A DNA stretch of 10,114 nt from Cylindrodendrum hubeiense (GCA_014621425.1 JAANBB010000796.1:1-10114), one strand, 5' to 3'; numbered from the stretch's first letter, positions 1 through 8,210 are shown. Notes: generated from the letters alone by a model not told the origin. Program-made: numbers and translations.

Positions 1-528
1 CAGGAAGCCGATTACCCGGCCGTCCTCGTGGATGTGCCCGAGAAACTCCGGGCCCACGCCCCGGCCGTGGATCCACTCGTACGACGTGGTCTCGGCGGCG
101 AAGTAGGGAATCTCCCAGGGAAATTGGGCGAACTTGGCGAGCATTGGCTGATCGAAATCTGGGTGGGTAACTCTGTGCAGCGTCTGCCGCACTCCGTCGA
201 CCTTCTTGAGCTCCAGGTGGTCGATTTTGGTGCCGTGCCACACGTTTCCGATCCCCGGGAGCTGGCCTTTCTTGAGATTGGCGAAGGTCAGACTCTCCGT
301 GCGCTCATCCTTGCGCACGCGACCTTCGTTCCAATCGCCCGCCGGGAATGCCGGCAGCAGCGGGATGAGTTCGGGCCCATACGTCCTATCCTTGGGCAGC
401 ACGCCGGGCTCGATGGTCACGTACTTCACGTGTTTGCCGTCGACCAGGAAGCGATACTCGCCGTCATCGGCGTCGTCGGGATCCACTAGCACCGCGAGGA
501 GCTCGACGTTGCTGTTGGCCGTACTCAT
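1..528 (-). CDS. Fungal protein-kinase-like protein ('alpha-galactosidase A'-labelled family), N-terminal part
   Basis: The minus strand is open from an ATG at 528-526 to the left edge, giving 176 codons with no stop, so the gene is cut by the window. The start has a good context (CCACC before ATG). Visible features are an EYRFLVDG segment near residue 24, PAGDWNEGRV near residue 62, a lone WHGTKID, LAKFAQFPWEIPYF around residue 130, and a final stretch with YEWIHGRGVGPEFLGHIHED and then GRVIGFL. From family knowledge, this order matches a large fungal family often labelled alpha-galactosidase A whose fold is protein-kinase/aminoglycoside-phosphotransferase-like. In that reading AKF is the lysine-containing strand, and the catalytic HGD-type loop should lie beyond the left edge. 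No glycosidase motif is visible, so the galactosidase name is probably wrong. Substrate unknown. Codons are rich in G/C at third positions, as expected for an expressed gene. Confidence 0.8.
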   Translation of the reverse strand, partial: MSTANSNVELLAVLVDPDDADDGEYRFLVDGKHVKYVTIEPGVLPKDRTYGPELIPLLPAFPAGDWNEGRVRKDERTESLTFANLKKGQLPGIGNVWHGTKIDHLELKKVDGVRQTLHRVTHPDFDQPMLAKFAQFPWEIPYFAAETTSYEWIHGRGVGPEFLGHIHEDGRVIGFL

Positions 529-707
529 GGTGGATTTGACATCCGTGGGCTTGCTTGCTCGTTGTTCGGTGAGCCTGCTGGAGCAGCAAGCGCGTTCAAG
601 TCGAAAAGAGAGCTAAAAGGGGGGAGCTGTGCAGCGAATAAAGTAAAACCTCGCGAGAGCTCAATAGCGTCCGTCGGGCGAGCTGGTGAGATCGTCTGAG
701 GCGGCGG

Positions 708-756
708 CCCACGTGGGGGTTAGTTAGCGGCAGCTCTCATCCGAGATAGCCACGTG
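708..756. promoter_or_regulatory. Two CACGTG boxes upstream of the kinase-like gene
   Basis: A perfect 10-bp palindrome CCCACGTGGG occupies 708-717, with its CACGTG core at 710-715. A second CACGTG lies at 751-756, 41 bp away, close to four helical turns. CACGTG is the E-box recognised by many fungal bHLH factors (Pho4, Cbf1 and SREBP types). The pair sits about 180-230 bp upstream of the minus-strand start at 528, a sensible promoter position. That it acts on this gene is inferred. Confidence 0.4.
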
Positions 757-1202
757 GAGCGTACAGTTAGCCTCTCTGACGATACGTTGAACGGGGCAGA
801 GGGGCGCTTCACCATTTCGCGCGGGCGTTTTCTGAAGAGTGCTTTCTCGGCTATCTCTTCGCGATTCAGGGGGGAGTGTCATCATCCCACCTGTATGCAC
901 GTTGGTGCTCTGATGCAACCTAATGAAAGGTGGGGAAGGACGGGCTGACGACTCCGGATCCGCTCATTGCGAGTCGCGCTTATGTCCTCAGTGTGTTGGT
1001 CTTCATTTCGATCGGGCTGGAGCTTTGTCGCATATTGGTTCTGGGTGTTGCTTTGCGTGGTGGATTTGGTCCCCAGTTTTGCGCTTGTGTAAGTCGCGGT
1101 TTTGCTTTTTCTGGATGCGGGACAAGCAAAATACGATCGAGTGACGTGACAGTTACGTGCTCGCATTTATTCCCTTAGCAATGACAACAGCGGAGTTCAG
1201 GC
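757..1202. other. Intergenic stretch without a supported gene
   Basis: Open frames here are short (under 100 codons), overlap on both strands and show no recognisable motif. The only site noted is GTGACGTGAC at 1141-1150, which resembles a CRE/ATF half-site in an otherwise featureless region. Confidence 0.5.
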
Positions 1203-1733
1203 TCATGTTCGCATTTTAGCGATAAGTCCTTTTCTAGAATAAGTCGCCGTGACGTTTATAGAGAGTATGTAGCTGGTGTATTGAAGTACTACTGATGGCA
1301 CGCGTAACAGCAGCCACTTTTGGCCCCGCAACAAGTGTGCCAGTATTTCAATGTGGAGCCCGTAATAGAAGCGCTCTGGCAAACACTCATTACAAGGAAA
1401 GACCCCTCCAGATTGGCTCAAATCTTGGGCCAGGAGGATAATATTCCTCTCAGTGAGTTCTTATTCAATGGATTGTGCACCGCTGTAACGGGCAAGGTCT
1501 GGTATTTCAAGGGCGTGTCCCGTGGCTCTTGTATACATGGCAGCGATGACATTCATGTGTACTCTTCCCCAGCTTGGATCACCGTATGCCCTGGTCCTTG
1601 TCCAACCAGCGAGCGCAATGAATAGGATTGAGTTCTCCACCTGATTCCAGTTCCTAAATTTTTCGATCAACACTGTATTCACTTTGAAGATCAAGACAGG
1701 CGAGATGTCACTTCGCTTAGATCGGTTACACAG
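1203..1733 (-). pseudogene. Possible gene relic: one minus frame open for 177 codons apart from one TAA
   Basis: Reading the minus strand from 1733 down to a stop at 1205-1203, a single frame carries only one internal stop, a TAA at 1463-1461. The upstream half reads like a protein (for example WGRVHMNVIAAMYTRATG, then LEIPDLARYSG). The frame then continues after the TAA with ELTERNIILLAQDL and FPCNECLPERFYYGLHIE. No ATG follows the upstream TAG (1736-1734) until the internal methionine in HMNVIAA, so a start would need another exon. I do not recognise the family. It could be a decayed exon, a gene with an intron covering the TAA, or a chance opening; an overlapping 101-codon plus-strand ORF at 1320-1625 is probably its shadow. 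Confidence 0.22.
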
Positions 1734-1750
1734 CTAATATTAGCGAAGTG
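1709..1750. repeat. Short inverted repeat (9-bp stem, 24-nt loop)
   Basis: CACTTCGCT at 1709-1717 pairs perfectly with AGCGAAGTG at 1742-1750. The loop contains the palindrome TAATATTA. It lies at the upstream edge of the possible gene relic. It is too short to call a transposon end, and no second copy of either arm was noticed nearby. Confidence 0.4.
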
Positions 1751-2318
1751 CCTATCCGCATCCTAACCTCGGATGCCGTCCGGTTCAAGATCTGAGAGCA
1801 TTTGATCAGGACAAACAATCAGGTTGTGAGGGATGACACTTGGGACGATGATGTGGTTTCAGCTCTGAGGATGCTGAGCTTGAGTGCCAGTGCAGACCAT
1901 TCTCCCGAGGTAACTCGGCCAATCTAACACACGGGTAGCAGGGGCGAGTGATCAATGATACCCTATGAACTGCCTCGCATATTCAAATGACAGTCACCAG
2001 CCACTTGCAGCTCGCCAGGTTTTCGTATTTACCCAGACGGAGCTGAGCGATGACTTGATGAGATACCAATGACACCAGATGACCAAGACGAGAGCATTAA
2101 AGGCCTCAAATAAATGGAGCGTCTACTTTAAATGGCTTCTCCAGCATATTAGGGATCTGTACAGTATTCACAGCAATTGTTCTGCAAGGGAAAGGTCGAT
2201 GATATCATCAGGGACCGAACATAGCTTCAGTAGAGAGAGGGGTAAAGTTCGAAGCTAGTACTGTATCCATGGTTATATGTGTATGACCTCAAGGGTGTCT
2301 GTACTTAGTTTTATAATA
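1751..2318. other. AT-richer intergenic stretch
   Basis: No frame gives a convincing protein, and the stretch is visibly richer in A/T than the flanking genes. It might be decayed repeat or gene sequence (repeat-induced point mutation is common in this group), but no family can be named. Confidence 0.4.
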
Positions 2319-2648
2319 TTAGTTTTTATCTTGCCTCAATTGCCATTGGATTTTATTATTGTCGAGCGGTCTCGGGCTGTCGGGTACGTTGCCTGGGGTG
2401 GACGTTGGCCGTTGACGGAACACGTCGTACAGATAGCGGCCGATGCACACCGTTTGGGGCTCTCTTGTCGATCGCCGACCGTATGTAAAGCTAACTGGTC
2501 CGCTTATGTGGGTGCCCTGTGATGGATCCTTTTCATGGTCATTGTCACGACCACCCTCATGTCCGCTGTAGACTTCTGGACGCGGCTTCATCTCGTCGAG
2601 GCGAGTGGCCTCCATTCTATACAATTTCTCCAAACTTCCAGAGGCCAT
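2319..2648 (-). CDS. Hypothetical 109-aa ORF, weak support
   Basis: The first true ATG of a minus frame lies at 2648-2646 and reads to a TAA at 2321-2319. The product begins MASGSLEKLYRMEATRLDEM and is hydrophilic and charged, with no membrane segment, signal peptide or recognised domain. The frame stays open upstream to 2738 without another ATG. It would be divergent from the STAND gene starting at 2936. Against it: a poor start context, no intron and no known homologue; the last third has no obvious codon bias. It may be chance. Confidence 0.18.
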   Translation of the reverse strand: MASGSLEKLYRMEATRLDEMKPRPEVYSGHEGGRDNDHEKDPSQGTHISGPVSFTYGRRSTREPQTVCIGRYLYDVFRQRPTSTPGNVPDSPRPLDNNKIQWQLRQDKN

Positions 2649-2835
2649 GGAGTCAATAGTCGCTGATGATTTCTTTCTGAAAAGTGAGGCGTGCTCGCAA
2701 GGTGAGGTGCAGGATGCGGCCCTCGTTAGACCGCACAACGTTGATCTTCACATGTAATAAACAGGATCATGCGCCTAAAATGGATGGGCTTATTATCGCC
2801 CACACCAAAGGCTGAACTGCAGCTTTCCGTCCACC

Positions 2836-2859
2836 CTCTACTCCCCTCTCTACTCCCCT
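2836..2859 (+). promoter_or_regulatory. CT-rich tract upstream of the STAND gene (two 12-bp units)
   Basis: CTCTACTCCCCT occurs twice in perfect tandem (2836-2847 and 2848-2859), within a pyrimidine-rich stretch 77-100 bp before the start codon at 2936. Pyrimidine tracts near transcription starts are usual in filamentous fungi, so this is probably core promoter or 5' leader. Confidence 0.45.
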
Positions 2860-2935
2860 CAGCAAGCCATCCCAGAAAGCACACGTCTTTTGCGAGGCGC
2901 CAGCAGTCGACAAATTCCCAGGCCCAGTTGGCAAA

Positions 2936-5934
2936 ATGGCCGAAGCCTTGGGCTTGGCCGCGAGCATCATTGCTGTAGCTCAGGCCTCCGAAGCAGTCAT
3001 CAAAGGCTGCAAGGGCTATATTGAATCCGTTCGAAATTACCCTAGCGATCTACGAAGGGTGCTTTTAGAGGTCTGCAGTCTCAAGGCCATATTCGACAAC
3101 CTCCAGTTTCTTCACTCCAATGATTTAGCAACATCGCCAATTTTACGCGATATCAGCGCCAAGGAAGGCCCAGTAGAAGGATGCCGCCGCACTATGCTGG
3201 AGCTCCAGAAACAATTCCCCGCCCCCAGTGAAGGAGATTCGGCCAGACAAGAAAAGCTCCAACTCACGTTGGATCGATTGGCATGGCCGTTGAAAGAGAG
3301 GAAAGTGCATGCACTCCTTGATGAGTTGACTCGGTATAAGTCGACCATTACTATCGCGTTTTCTGCTGAGCTGGTGTATGGCTATTCATCTATGCTTCAG
3401 TGTACCTCATGTTCTGACAAATTAGCAGTCAAGACACGAAAGTCCTCGGGAGAAAGATCCAGCATGTTGGGAGCATCATTGACGGTATAGTTATCCCGGG
3501 TTGGCACAGGCCACTATGCTAAATTGACATCAGAGACATCGAAAAGCAGCTTTCGGCAATGGCTATGGAAAACCAATCCATCCGAAAACCACAATGATGC
3601 ATGCGCCCAGCATGAACCTGGGACTGCACAATGGGTTACTCAACTTCCCCAGTGGGAAGAATGGCTGAACGAGAAGGTCCCATCCCTCTGGATCCACGGA
3701 ATCCCCCGAGCCGGCAAGACAGTGCTGTTTTCCCAGCTTGTTAGAGCAATCACATCTCATTGCAAGGCTGTTCGTCACCGCCGAATAGGGCATGCCTATT
3801 ATTATTGCAATCATTCGCGCAACCAGGATGAAGCAAGCTCGTTCCTCCGCTGGGTCCTCGGGCAACTGAGTAAGCAGGCAGATACGGTCCCCGACGAGAT
3901 CGACAAAAACTATCGAAATGGATTGGAACCAACTTTATCCCAGCTACTTGGGGGTATTGAAGACATACTACAGTCATTTGACATAGTATTCATTTCTCTG
4001 GATGCTATTGACGAAAGCCAGCCTCGCAAATCCCTTCTCGCAGTCCTCCACGACTTGATAAGCGACCAAAGGTTCTCCAAAATACAATTATTAGCTACGA
4101 GCCGGGAGTATGCCGATATTGAGAAGACGATGCAAAGCATCTCAACACCAATATCAATGGCAAATACATTGCTCCGAGATGATATTCGACATTACGTGCG
4201 AAGAGTTATGTCTGAGGAGAAACCGTTCATTTTTTGGGCATCGACTTTACAAGAGGAAGTCGAAAACACCCTTGTGAGTGGTGCTCAGGGCATGTAAGTG
4301 GTCCGGATCTAGCTCTGTAGCTGATTAACATCCACCAATGCTAACGACTCGGTGCTTTCAGGTTCAGATGGGTGGTCTGCCAGATCGACTTGCTGAGACG
4401 CATGAGACTTCCATCGGAAGACGATATCAGAGATGCACTCAAGTCACTGCCTAAAACCCTGGACGAGACTTATGAAAGAATATTTTCTTTAATCCCTAAC
4501 GAGGAACGGACTCTCGTGCGCTCGACGCTTCAGTGGGTTCTTTTTCACCAACACACGTCCCTCGGCCCTTGGCGGCTTTCGTTGCCAGTTTTAGCCCAAT
4601 TGGTGTTTCCGTCTTCCGAAGCTACAGCCTCACGTCATGCAAGCCCGGCAGCCAGGCATGAACTACTGCAGGACGTCTGTGGCTGCCTGGTCAGAATCAG
4701 CCAGGGAGATGATATATCAGTATCCTTCGCACACTACACCGTCAGAGAATTCCTCACATCAAATCGCATCGCGCACGGCTGCGCTTCATTCTTCTGCATC
4801 GATGTTCCTAAATTGCTGGTAGAAAACGCCATCATCATTTTAAAGCAAATATCGGAAAACATGAAGGATCAAAGTCATGATTCACCTCGTGGTCTAGACC
4901 ACGCGCAATTTTACTATCAGGACGTAACACTCAATATGTTCCAATATCTCGGGAGTTGGGAAGCAACTATAAGCCAGGACAGTTCTCTTCGGCGTGTGTT
5001 CTTCGACTTTATAAGAGGGGGGAATTTGAGCAAAGTTGTTGACAGCTATCTCACTCAGCCTCGCCACAAGGAGTCTATCTACTCGTTGTTGCCACAACTT
5101 CACCTACTGGACGTCTATCCTGGCGACAGATACGACCTCGACAATACGGATATTCACCTGGATATATTGGTTTTCGCCAGCCTCTTACTTTTAGGAAGCG
5201 CAAAATTGGCCACCGACTTCTCATTAACAGCAAACTTGCACACCATGTACCAACAGAGCGTCGTGTTCAACTTTCGACGGTGCGTGAATGGAGCCTTAAT
5301 TCCACTCAACCCAAATCAGAGCACACCCACTGTGTTAAAAATCGAGGGTTCCATAATGTATGCTATCTCACAAGTTCATTTCGACAAGGAGGCCGATCGT
5401 GAAGACATTCTACGGTTTCTCTGCGACCAGTTCTTCGATCATTCTGATCTGTCGAGAAGCTTGGTTACGGTCTTCGAAGACCACTTTAGCTCTTTACTGG
5501 GAAACAGAGGGCACAGCCACAGCAACATAGACACGACAGTCGACCTATTGGCTATCCGCGGCGCAGACTTGGATTTTGACGACCGGCCCTTGACAGCTTT
5601 ACAACTTGCTGTCGCGAACGCCGATCTCAAGAATACGAGCCGGCTTCTCGACCTTGGCGCAGAGCCAAAGCGAATTGGCAATTCTAAGAGTCCGCCTTAT
5701 GCTACCGCGCCTTTAAGCCGGCTCAATCGGTTTCGAGGTCAGAGTCCTCTGAGGATCTGCCAGGTTCTTATTCAGGAGCAAAGGGATGATTTAGAGTCGG
5801 AGGTTAATGGAGTCAATGGAGTCAATGGAGTCGGTGGAAACGATGGACACGATGAAGACGACGAAGACGATGTGTTGGAAGAGATATCTCAAAATCTCAT
5901 ACAGGCTGGTGGAGAGGACTCTATCGAAGATTGA
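2936..5934 (+). CDS. STAND/NLR-like protein: fungal N-terminal domain, NACHT-like NTPase, ankyrin-like C-terminus
   Basis: Spliced model: 2936-3375, 3426-3484, 3534-4293, 4362-5934, which gives 2832 nt, 943 aa and a TGA stop. The start ATG lies in AAAATGG. Residues 1-140 (MAEALGLAASIIAVAQASEA...) match the fungal STAND N-terminal/Helo-like type. Walker A GIPRAGKT is at 222-229, the Walker B-like strand VFISLDAIDE at 318-327, and a sensor-like LLATSRE at 352-358. GMFRWVVCQ at 419-427 and LKSLPKTLDETYERIF at about 446-461 are hallmark motifs, followed by a winged-helix type HYTVREFLTS at 544-553. Residues of about 805-880 hold two weak ankyrin-like units (TALQLAV, LDLGAEP), then a VNG repeat and an acidic tail. 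Such proteins are thought to be NTP-driven switches in fungal non-self recognition or programmed cell death; that role is inferred from the family. The gene appears intact, with no frameshift and all splice phases consistent. Confidence 0.93.
3376..3425 (+). other. Intron 1 of the STAND gene (50 nt)
   Basis: Donor GTATGG, branch-site-like CTGAC at 3414-3418, acceptor TTAG. It splits codon 147 (GT|C) and restores VSQDTKVLGRKIQHV in the next exon. The competing donor GTGTAT two bases earlier gives a frame that stops before the NTPase domain. Confidence 0.85.
3485..3533 (+). other. Intron 2 of the STAND gene (49 nt)
   Basis: Donor GTATAG, branch-like CTAAA at 3519-3523, acceptor CAG. It splits codon 167 (G|AG) and joins a 59-nt exon to the NTPase exon in frame. 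Reading through it meets an in-frame stop. Confidence 0.85.
4294..4361 (+). other. Intron 3 of the STAND gene (68 nt)
   Basis: Textbook signals: donor GTAAGT, branch GCTAAC with CTAAC at 4341-4345, acceptor TTTCAG. It splits the methionine codon of the conserved GMFRWVVCQ motif, which appears only after splicing. Confidence 0.95.
5803..5847 (+). repeat. Five 9-bp coding repeats (VNG-type) in the STAND C-terminus
   Basis: The units are GTTAATGGA, GTCAATGGA twice, GTCGGTGGA and AACGATGGA, encoding VNG/VNG/VNG/VGG/NDG at residues 901-915. They sit just before an acidic run (DEDDEDD, 917-923). The unit is a multiple of three, so copy-number change keeps the frame. Confidence 0.9.
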
Positions 5935-5983
5935 TGCACTATGGATTGCGGTTGGGCCTATTTCTGGAATTAAAATAAGCCGT

Positions 5984-6015
5984 CCTACCTCCCTACCTAA
6001 GTACTTACCTAGGTA
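5984..6015. repeat. CCTACCT motifs and the TACCTAGGTA palindrome
   Basis: CCTACCT occurs at 5984-5990 and 5992-5998, followed by the palindromes AAGTACTT (5999-6006) and TACCTAGGTA (6006-6015). This motif cluster is familiar from intergenic DNA of many Sordariomycetes; its function is unclear. It lies 50-80 bp after the STAND stop codon and could fall in the 3' untranslated region. Confidence 0.6.
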
Positions 6016-6098
6016 TTTAAGATTATTAGATCATGAATGGATGAGACACCTTTGTACAAGAGTTGTATGGCAAGTGGGCTTGATGGCAAAGGAACGAA

Positions 6099-6120
6099 GG
6101 AGCTCGGAAGGAGCTCGGAA
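6099..6120. repeat. Perfect 2 x 11-bp tandem duplication
   Basis: GGAGCTCGGAA is repeated at 6099-6109 and 6110-6120, followed by a degenerate third unit containing GAGCTC. Confidence 0.9.
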
Positions 6121-6289
6121 GGAAAGAGCTCTCGGTCCCACCAGAGACTTCCGCAAGTCAACCTCGTGCGCTCGCCTTCATTTCCCCTCCTTCATCATTT
6201 TTGCGACCAACCCGATCGATGGCCAGCAGAGCGAGTGTCGACCAAGAGTCGAAGATGTTGGCACCCGGTCATCAACCATCTCCATGCTA

Positions 6290-6311
6290 CTTCCCTGCTG
6301 CTTCCCTGCTG
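6290..6311. repeat. Perfect 2 x 11-bp tandem duplication
   Basis: CTTCCCTGCTG is repeated at 6290-6300 and 6301-6311. The length is not a multiple of three. Confidence 0.9.
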
Positions 6312-7020
6312 CAGGCGCCTGGGAAGCCAATCAACTGACGCCCGCAGCCCTCGGTACAGCCCCCCCAAAAAGGCGGCCGTTCGGGTGACACAAGAAGCAT
6401 CCCAGCCCAAGGCACACTCGTCCCCTGGAGTTTACACCCAACACCACAGCACAAGGGCACGCAAGCACTTAAATCGCCAACGGTTCATCCAGCCTCTCCC
6501 CTTGAAGATCCGCCGCGGGTCCCCGCAAACGGTGACGGCGGCGCGCCGAAGCGAACTGGCCGATGCACGTGTGGATCAGTGCGACTTTGCGATGGATCAT
6601 GCTGGTGCTCAAGTGGCCACGAGCCGTCGGCCCCCGACGCCTCGATGGTCGATTGATGCGTTGTCCGCCAGCCCTAGTCCAACGCCGCCGCCTTTGACTC
6701 GTCGACGCCATTCGCAGTCCCCTCAGATATCAAGGTTGATGCCACCGTCAGCCCGCAGCTTTCCGTCCCTCACTGCCGGCCCCTCCCTTCCCGCTGCGCT
6801 TGCTGTCGCGTCGAGCCGCTCGCTCACGTCGCATCTCGTCTCGTTTCGTCGTGACTCGCCCGTTCCGGGACGCTGCAGTCATTCCCGGTGCTCTTGTGGC
6901 GAGGTCCCTCATCTCACCTCGAGGCGTCCCAGTTGCCTTGCGCTGCATGGTGCGACTCGACACATCGGTCAAGTCCTCATCGAGACGGCTAGTTGCCTAA
7001 ATGTCTCTCCGCTGAAGCCC

Positions 7021-7048
7021 GTCTGATACACAGCGTCTGATACACAGC
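7021..7048. repeat. Perfect 2 x 14-bp tandem duplication
   Basis: GTCTGATACACAGC is repeated at 7021-7034 and 7035-7048. It overlaps the end of the doubtful 329-codon frame. Confidence 0.92.
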
Positions 7049-7333
7049 GCCAACCCACCGCCTCCTTCGTCCCGCCTTTCTCTCTCCCATTTCTACAAGT
7101 ACAGATTACAGTACGTCTGCTCCTAGTCCTGTTCTCTCATCTCGCACCGCAGCCTCGCTAGGGGAGCCATTTCCATCCGTCCAGTACTCATCAAGCTCCC
7201 CCACCCGTCATCCTGTCCGCCTCTCGCGACCCATCACTTTTCGCCTCAGTCCGGTTGATTGGAACCGGGCCTCCGCCTTCCCCACGGCGCTTCATTGGAT
7301 CCGCGACTCATCCCCGGGATCTGATACGCCGGG

Positions 7334-7345
7334 CCGCCCGGGCGG
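7334..7345. promoter_or_regulatory. 12-bp palindrome CCGCCCGGGCGG
   Basis: A perfect palindrome that also reads CCG-N6-CGG, the spacing style recognised by some Zn2Cys6 fungal activators. It lies about 370 bp upstream of the ATG of the next gene. Binding is speculative. Confidence 0.25.
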
Positions 7346-7715
7346 AGCATGCACCACCTCACGTCCGTGGCCACTACAGCAGTCCACTTGTCCGGTTGCA
7401 TATGCACCTGTCTCTCCATCGATGCACAGTTGTAGCTCAACCTCGCATCCTCTCACGCCATGCACACTCGTCGCTGCCTCGCGGCGTTTTGTCCTAGCGC
7501 TTGCGTGGTTAAATAGGTATCCCCTCTCCTAGAACTCTCCAAGTGGATCAGAAGACTCTTCTTTGCAGAATGCCTCCTGCGTCCAGGGTTCACCTTGCGC
7601 CCTCCCTTCGCCTCCCATGCCATGCTCTCCATTCCACGTTTTCCTCATGTGATTGATTCCATTCTCTTTGCTCTTTGTTGACCTCCTTCTTCAACCCTGC
7701 CTGACTGGTGTATGG

Positions 7716-8210
7716 ATGTATATCCCGCTAGTCCATCCCCATATTCGGGTCTCCGTGGCGCAGGAGCGTCTTAGCACGGAGACCCACGCCGATAGCCACG
7801 GGTCTCGCCCGAGTTTTGCTTCTGTGCTCTGCCGTCTGGGGTTGAGCCCGCTCCGTTCCTGTACTGAGAGCATCGCCGGAGATCAAGGGACTATTCAAAA
7901 GAGGCAATTCTCTGATAACCCAGGCGAAAACACCAACATCAAGATCGGCCTCATTGTTGGCATTCTTATCGCCGCCTTCATCGCCGTTGTCGTTACCTTT
8001 CTCTACTTCTACGGCCGCTCTATTAGGTTCACGGAGAAGAAGAGGAGGCATCGAAGGCACAAATCCTCCAGCAGCAAGAGCTCCAGAAGCTCTGACAGAG
8101 GACCACCTTCACCCCGACGTCCGCCTCCAAGATCGGCACCTCGTTCATCTCCCCCCCCTCGCTCCCCATCTCCCGCGCCTCCGGCAGAGGATCCCCCTGC
8201 AGACGCCTAG
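7716..8210 (+). CDS. Small single-pass membrane protein with basic Ser/Pro-rich tail
   Basis: An in-frame ATG at 7716 gives 164 aa to a TAG stop. Residues 76-99 (KIGLIVGILIAAFIAVVVTF and on to FYG) form a clear membrane helix. It is followed at once by a basic stop-transfer stretch, EKKRRHRRHK, at 107-116. Then come a serine cluster (SSSSKSSRSS) and a proline/serine-rich tail, so the C-terminus should be cytosolic. A dibasic QKRQ at 61-64 could be a Kex2-type cleavage point. The membrane part and tail are convincing. The start is not: the ATG has a poor context, no signal peptide is evident, and a 63-nt in-frame intron is possible at 7861-7923 (donor GTACTG, branch-like CTGAT, acceptor CCCAG). 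A short first exon further upstream is also possible. The look is familiar among small fungal membrane proteins of unknown function; I cannot name a family. Confidence 0.55.
   Translation: MYIPLVHPHIRVSVAQERLSTETHADSHGSRPSFASVLCRLGLSPLRSCTESIAGDQGTIQKRQFSDNPGENTNIKIGLIVGILIAAFIAVVVTFLYFYGRSIRFTEKKRRHRRHKSSSSKSSRSSDRGPPSPRRPPPRSAPRSSPPPRSPSPAPPAEDPPADA

Larger units (their letters stand above)
5935..7715. other. Long C/T-rich region without a convincing gene
   Basis: This 1.8-kb stretch covers the 3' flank of the STAND gene and the upstream region of the next gene. A 329-codon plus-strand frame (6037-7026) starts with ATG but encodes only Arg/Ser/Pro-rich low-complexity sequence. It contains two 11-bp tandem duplications, which would shift a real reading frame, and minus-strand frames are open over much of the same span. 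I read it as composition-driven. The stretch may be a long promoter and 5' leader, or hold a noncoding transcript. Confidence 0.55.

Noticed and set aside
28..489. Plus-strand 153-codon frame, and the 136-codon frame at 206-616
   Set aside because: Both are antisense to the recognisable kinase-like coding sequence and have no motif of their own.
1320..1625. 101-codon plus-strand frame
   Set aside because: No ATG-supported domain or motif; it overlaps the more protein-like minus frame.
6037..7026. 329-codon plus-strand frame
   Set aside because: Low-complexity Arg/Ser/Pro composition, no domain, two frame-shifting 11-bp duplications inside it, and open minus frames over much of the same span.
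7246..7497. Overlapping frames of 64 and 80 codons on opposite strands
   Set aside because: Short, in C-rich sequence, without motifs; compositional.
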